Shown piece after piece: positions 61,957 through 64,000 of a DNA stretch of 64,000 bases. The DNA lies in contig CAVVPY010000001.1 of the NCBI GenBank assembly GCA_963750295.1, positions 1,922,001 through 1,986,000 on the forward strand. The letters are read 5' to 3'. The notes under the pieces were generated by a model. It was not told the origin of the DNA. It was given only the letters and a program-made list of their open reading frames with translations, and ran no database searches. Numbering within the stretch: the first letter of the stretch is position 1; every line of letters begins with the position of its first letter. The stretch is from CAVVPY01 sp963750295 (GTDB taxonomy: Bacteria > Actinomycetota > Actinomycetes > Mycobacteriales > Jatrophihabitantaceae). The translations under genes and the position numbers were made by a program.

Positions 61957-63137
61957 TGGCTCGCTTCCTGCGCTGGGGACGGGGAGTTGAGGGACGGGGA
62001 GTTGACGGACGGGGAGTTGACGGACGGCGAGTGCAGCGTCCACGGGTCAGTGACCTGCCTGGACACCACGACGTCCACCGTAGTGCCGAACTCCGCGCGC
62101 ATCCGGGTGGCCACGGCATCCAGCCACGGCGCCTCGGTGGCCCAGTGCGCGGCGTCGACGAGCGCCACGCCTCGCTCGGTCACGGATTCACTCGTGCTGT
62201 GGTGTTTCAGGTCCGCGGTGAGATAGGCGTCGGCGCCCGCCGCACCGGCGTCCTCGGCGTAGCCGCCACCCGACCCGCCGCACACCGCGACCGTCCGCAC
62301 CACCCGGTCGGGATCACCGGCGGCCCGCACCCCCCACGCCGTCGCGGGCAGGACGGCGGCCGCGTGCGCGGTGAACTCCCGCAGCGTCATCGGCGCGGAC
62401 AGCTCGCCGACCCGGCCGGTTCCGCGGCCTGTTGGCGCGGGCAGTCGGGTGAGCACGTCGAAGGCCGGCTCCTCGTAGGAGTGCGTGGCGCGCAGCGCGG
62501 CGAGCACTGCGTCCAGGCGCCGTCGCGGCACGACCAGCTCGATCCGCGTCTCGGGCAGCGCCTCGATCTCACCGTGCGTCCCGATCGACGGCCGTGCCCC
62601 GGCAAGCGGACGGAACGTGCCGGTGCCCTCGGCGGTCCAGGCGCACCGGTCGTAGTCGCCGATCGCGCCGGCCCCCGCCGCGGCCAGCGCGTCGATGAGT
62701 GCCTGCGCCTCGGCGACGGGAGCGAACACGACGAGCTTGTCGACCGGGTCGCCGGGCAGGGCCACGAGGGGGCGCAAATCGTGCAGGCCGAGCCGGTCGG
62801 CGAGCGCATCGGACACACCGGGGTCGGCCACGTCGGCGTTCGTGTGCGCCACGAAGTGCGCGATGCCGCCACGGATCATGCGGTGGACGAGCGCGCCTTT
62901 CGGGTCGTCGGCCGGGACGCCGTGGACGGGCGTGAGCAGCAATGGGTGGTGCGTGAACAGCAACTGCGCGCTGTCCGCCTCGGCCACCGTCGCGGGGACG
63001 GGATCCACGGCGAGCAGGACGCGCTCGACGGCGTCGGCCGGGTCACCGCACACCAGCCCGACCGCGTCCCAGCTCTCTGCCCAGGACGGGTCGAACCACC
63101 CGTCCAGGACACTGATCAGCTCGCGCAGCCCAGGCAC
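61953..63137 (-). CDS. Nif3-like dinuclear metal-centre protein
   Basis: The 394-aa protein has the Nif3/YbgI layout: SWDAVGLVCGD, TTHH-type FTHHPLLLTP, AHTNADVAD, an insert with AWTAEGTGTFRPL, and the C-terminal DAYLTADLKHHSTSE and DAAHWATE. It probably has a hexameric toroid fold and hydrolase-like activity of unknown substrate. It ends in an unusual tail with the SPSVN repeats. Start is GTG 63137. It overlaps the zinc-ribbon gene by TTGA. Confidence 0.92.
   Translation of the reverse strand: MPGLRELISVLDGWFDPSWAESWDAVGLVCGDPADAVERVLLAVDPVPATVAEADSAQLLFTHHPLLLTPVHGVPADDPKGALVHRMIRGGIAHFVAHTNADVADPGVSDALADRLGLHDLRPLVALPGDPVDKLVVFAPVAEAQALIDALAAAGAGAIGDYDRCAWTAEGTGTFRPLAGARPSIGTHGEIEALPETRIELVVPRRRLDAVLAALRATHSYEEPAFDVLTRLPAPTGRGTGRVGELSAPMTLREFTAHAAAVLPATAWGVRAAGDPDRVVRTVAVCGGSGGGYAEDAGAAGADAYLTADLKHHSTSESVTERGVALVDAAHWATEAPWLDAVATRMRAEFGTTVDVVVSRQVTDPWTLHSPSVNSPSVNSPSLNSPSPAQEASH
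61981..62025. repeat. Three tandem 15-bp repeats at the 3' end of the Nif3-like gene
   Basis: Three near-identical units of GGGGAGTTGACGGAC lie in tandem; the first has one mismatch. They encode the pentapeptide repeat SPSVN/SPSLN in the C-terminal tail, so copy-number change keeps the frame. Confidence 0.9.
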
Positions 63138-63207
63138 GCCCGGCAACCTACTCCGAGAGGTACCGTGCAGGTGACACCGGCGCACCAGCTACGGGGGGAG
63201 GCACGCA

Positions 63208-63588
63208 ATGCTCTATCTCGACGGATTCATGGGTCTGCTCGTCGTCGGCGTCTGGATCTTCTGCTTCATCGACGTGGTGCTCACACCCGTCACGGCGTGC
63301 CGGAATCTGCCCAAACTTGCGTGGATCTTCATCGTCTTGCTGCTGCCGACGATCGGCTCGATCGCGTGGCTGGTCGCCGGACACCCGTGGGACAAGACAG
63401 GCGCATCGGTCGGGTCGAAGCCGGGCCTGCGGTTCCCCAACGCGACCCGGCCCAACCGCGTCGTCCCGTCCAACCCGGACGACGACGAGGAGTTCCTGGC
63501 CAGCCTGAAGGCGCGCGCCGAGGAGCAGCGCCGCCGTGCTCGCGAAGCAAGCGACCGCGAGCCGGACGGCCCGGTCGACCCAGCCTGA
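63208..63588 (+). CDS. Small membrane protein with PLDc_N-like domain
   Basis: The 126-aa protein has two hydrophobic segments (GLLVVGVWIFCFIDVVLT and AWIFIVLLLPTIGSIAWLVA), the pair found in the PLDc_N domain. A charged C-terminal tail ends LKARAEEQRRRAREASDREP. Such proteins are small envelope proteins of unknown function. ATG 63208 has GGGGGGAGG upstream. It is divergent from the Nif3-like gene. Confidence 0.85.
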   Translation: MLYLDGFMGLLVVGVWIFCFIDVVLTPVTACRNLPKLAWIFIVLLLPTIGSIAWLVAGHPWDKTGASVGSKPGLRFPNATRPNRVVPSNPDDDEEFLASLKARAEEQRRRAREASDREPDGPVDPA

Positions 63589-63595
63589 CCTCCGA

Positions 63596-63982
63596 CTAGG
63601 GGCGACGGCCGGCAAGGACGCAGAACTCGTTCCCCTCCGGGTCGGCCAGTACGACCCAGCTCGCCTCGCCTTGACCGACGTCGGCGCGCCGAGCACCGAG
63701 GTCGAGCAGGCGAGCGACCTCGTCGTCCTGGTCCCTGTCGGTGGGGTTGACGTCGAGGTGGAGCCGGTTCTTGACGGTCTTGGTCTCGGGCACGCGGGCG
63801 AAGGTCAACGTGGGTGACGCGGGACCGAGGTGGTGGTTGCCTTCAGGCGCCCTCGGGGAGCCGATGGTCACGATGCCGTCGTCCTCGCTCTGTACCTCGT
63901 AGTCCAGGACCGAGCACCAGAACCGGGCCAGACCCTGCGGGTCGGCACAGTCGATCGCCAGCTCGGTGAACTTGCTGGTCAT
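63596..63982 (-). CDS. VOC-family protein (glyoxalase-like)
   Basis: The 128-aa protein is a single VOC module: KFTELAIDCADPQGLARFWC, SVLDYEVQSEDDG, NRLHLDVNPTDRDQDDEVAR, LLDLGARRADVG and DPEGNEFCVL. The His in LHLDV and the Glu in NEFCVL fit metal or substrate sites. ATG 63982 with AGGACC upstream was chosen. It is convergent with the small membrane protein gene. Confidence 0.87.
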   Translation of the reverse strand: MTSKFTELAIDCADPQGLARFWCSVLDYEVQSEDDGIVTIGSPRAPEGNHHLGPASPTLTFARVPETKTVKNRLHLDVNPTDRDQDDEVARLLDLGARRADVGQGEASWVVLADPEGNEFCVLAGRRP

Positions 63983-64000
63983 GTCAGGTCCTCCCAATCA

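Overview
This 64 kb window is high-GC DNA with dense, often overlapping genes. It comes from a mycothiol-type actinobacterium, and a Frankineae/Jatrophihabitans-like genus is a reasonable guess from gene content. The supporting evidence is the glnE-glnA2 pair, a folP2-gpgS pair, a fused RNase HI/histidine phosphatase, an actinobacterial RNB nuclease, a lysine-rich histone-H1-like protein, a PASTA-less Ser/Thr kinase with a poly-Ser tail, and a bacterial rnpB. No tRNA, rRNA, CRISPR array, integrase or transposase was seen.

Layout. 0-1.5 kb: a partial RsbR-like gene diverging from a STAS anti-anti-sigma factor and an HATPase anti-sigma factor, then a cold-shock gene with a strong terminator. 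1.5-3 kb: a secreted repeat protein interrupted by a one-base frameshift. 3-16.5 kb: core metabolism (PAP2-type membrane enzyme, glnE, a class I amidotransferase coupled to glnE, glnA2, an L,D-transpeptidase lipoprotein, nadE, panB, a PhzF-family enzyme, an RNB nuclease, an H1-like protein). 17-20 kb: an MFS exporter, folP2 and gpgS.

20.3-47 kb: the centrepiece is a contractile injection system (eCIS, PVC/Afp-like) of 21 same-strand genes, mostly joined by 4-bp ATGA/GTGA overlaps. The order is sheath, tube, zinc-ribbon baseplate/chaperone-like protein, Pro-rich protein, Pvc16-like cap, AAA+ ATPase, an 82-aa small protein, a cargo module (DUF4157 + second metallopeptidase motif; 167-aa protein; second DUF4157 metallopeptidase), tube-initiator/LysM adaptor (Pvc7-like), gpX-like LysM, hub (Pvc8-like), gpV spike, PAAR-like tip, gp25 wedge, two large baseplate-J-like wedges, a gpI-like protein fused to a beta-helix, a DUF6519/beta-helix fibre-like protein, and a LysM/coiled-coil protein. 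There is no capsid, terminase, lysis or integrase gene, so it is a particle-forming delivery machine and not a prophage. The two DUF4157 proteins embedded in the operon are the probable payloads.

47-57.8 kb: accessory metabolism, including a TetR / VOC dioxygenase-like / acyl-CoA synthetase / citryl-CoA-lyase-like operon, a GNAT acetyltransferase with a striking pair of palindromic operator-like sites, a methyltransferase, an epimerase, an alpha/beta hydrolase coupled to an M20 amidohydrolase, and a conserved unknown. 58-64 kb: rnpB with a readable promoter, a Ser/Thr kinase whose N-terminus has no ordinary start codon, RNase HI-phosphatase, zinc-ribbon coiled-coil protein, Nif3-like protein, a small membrane protein and a VOC protein.
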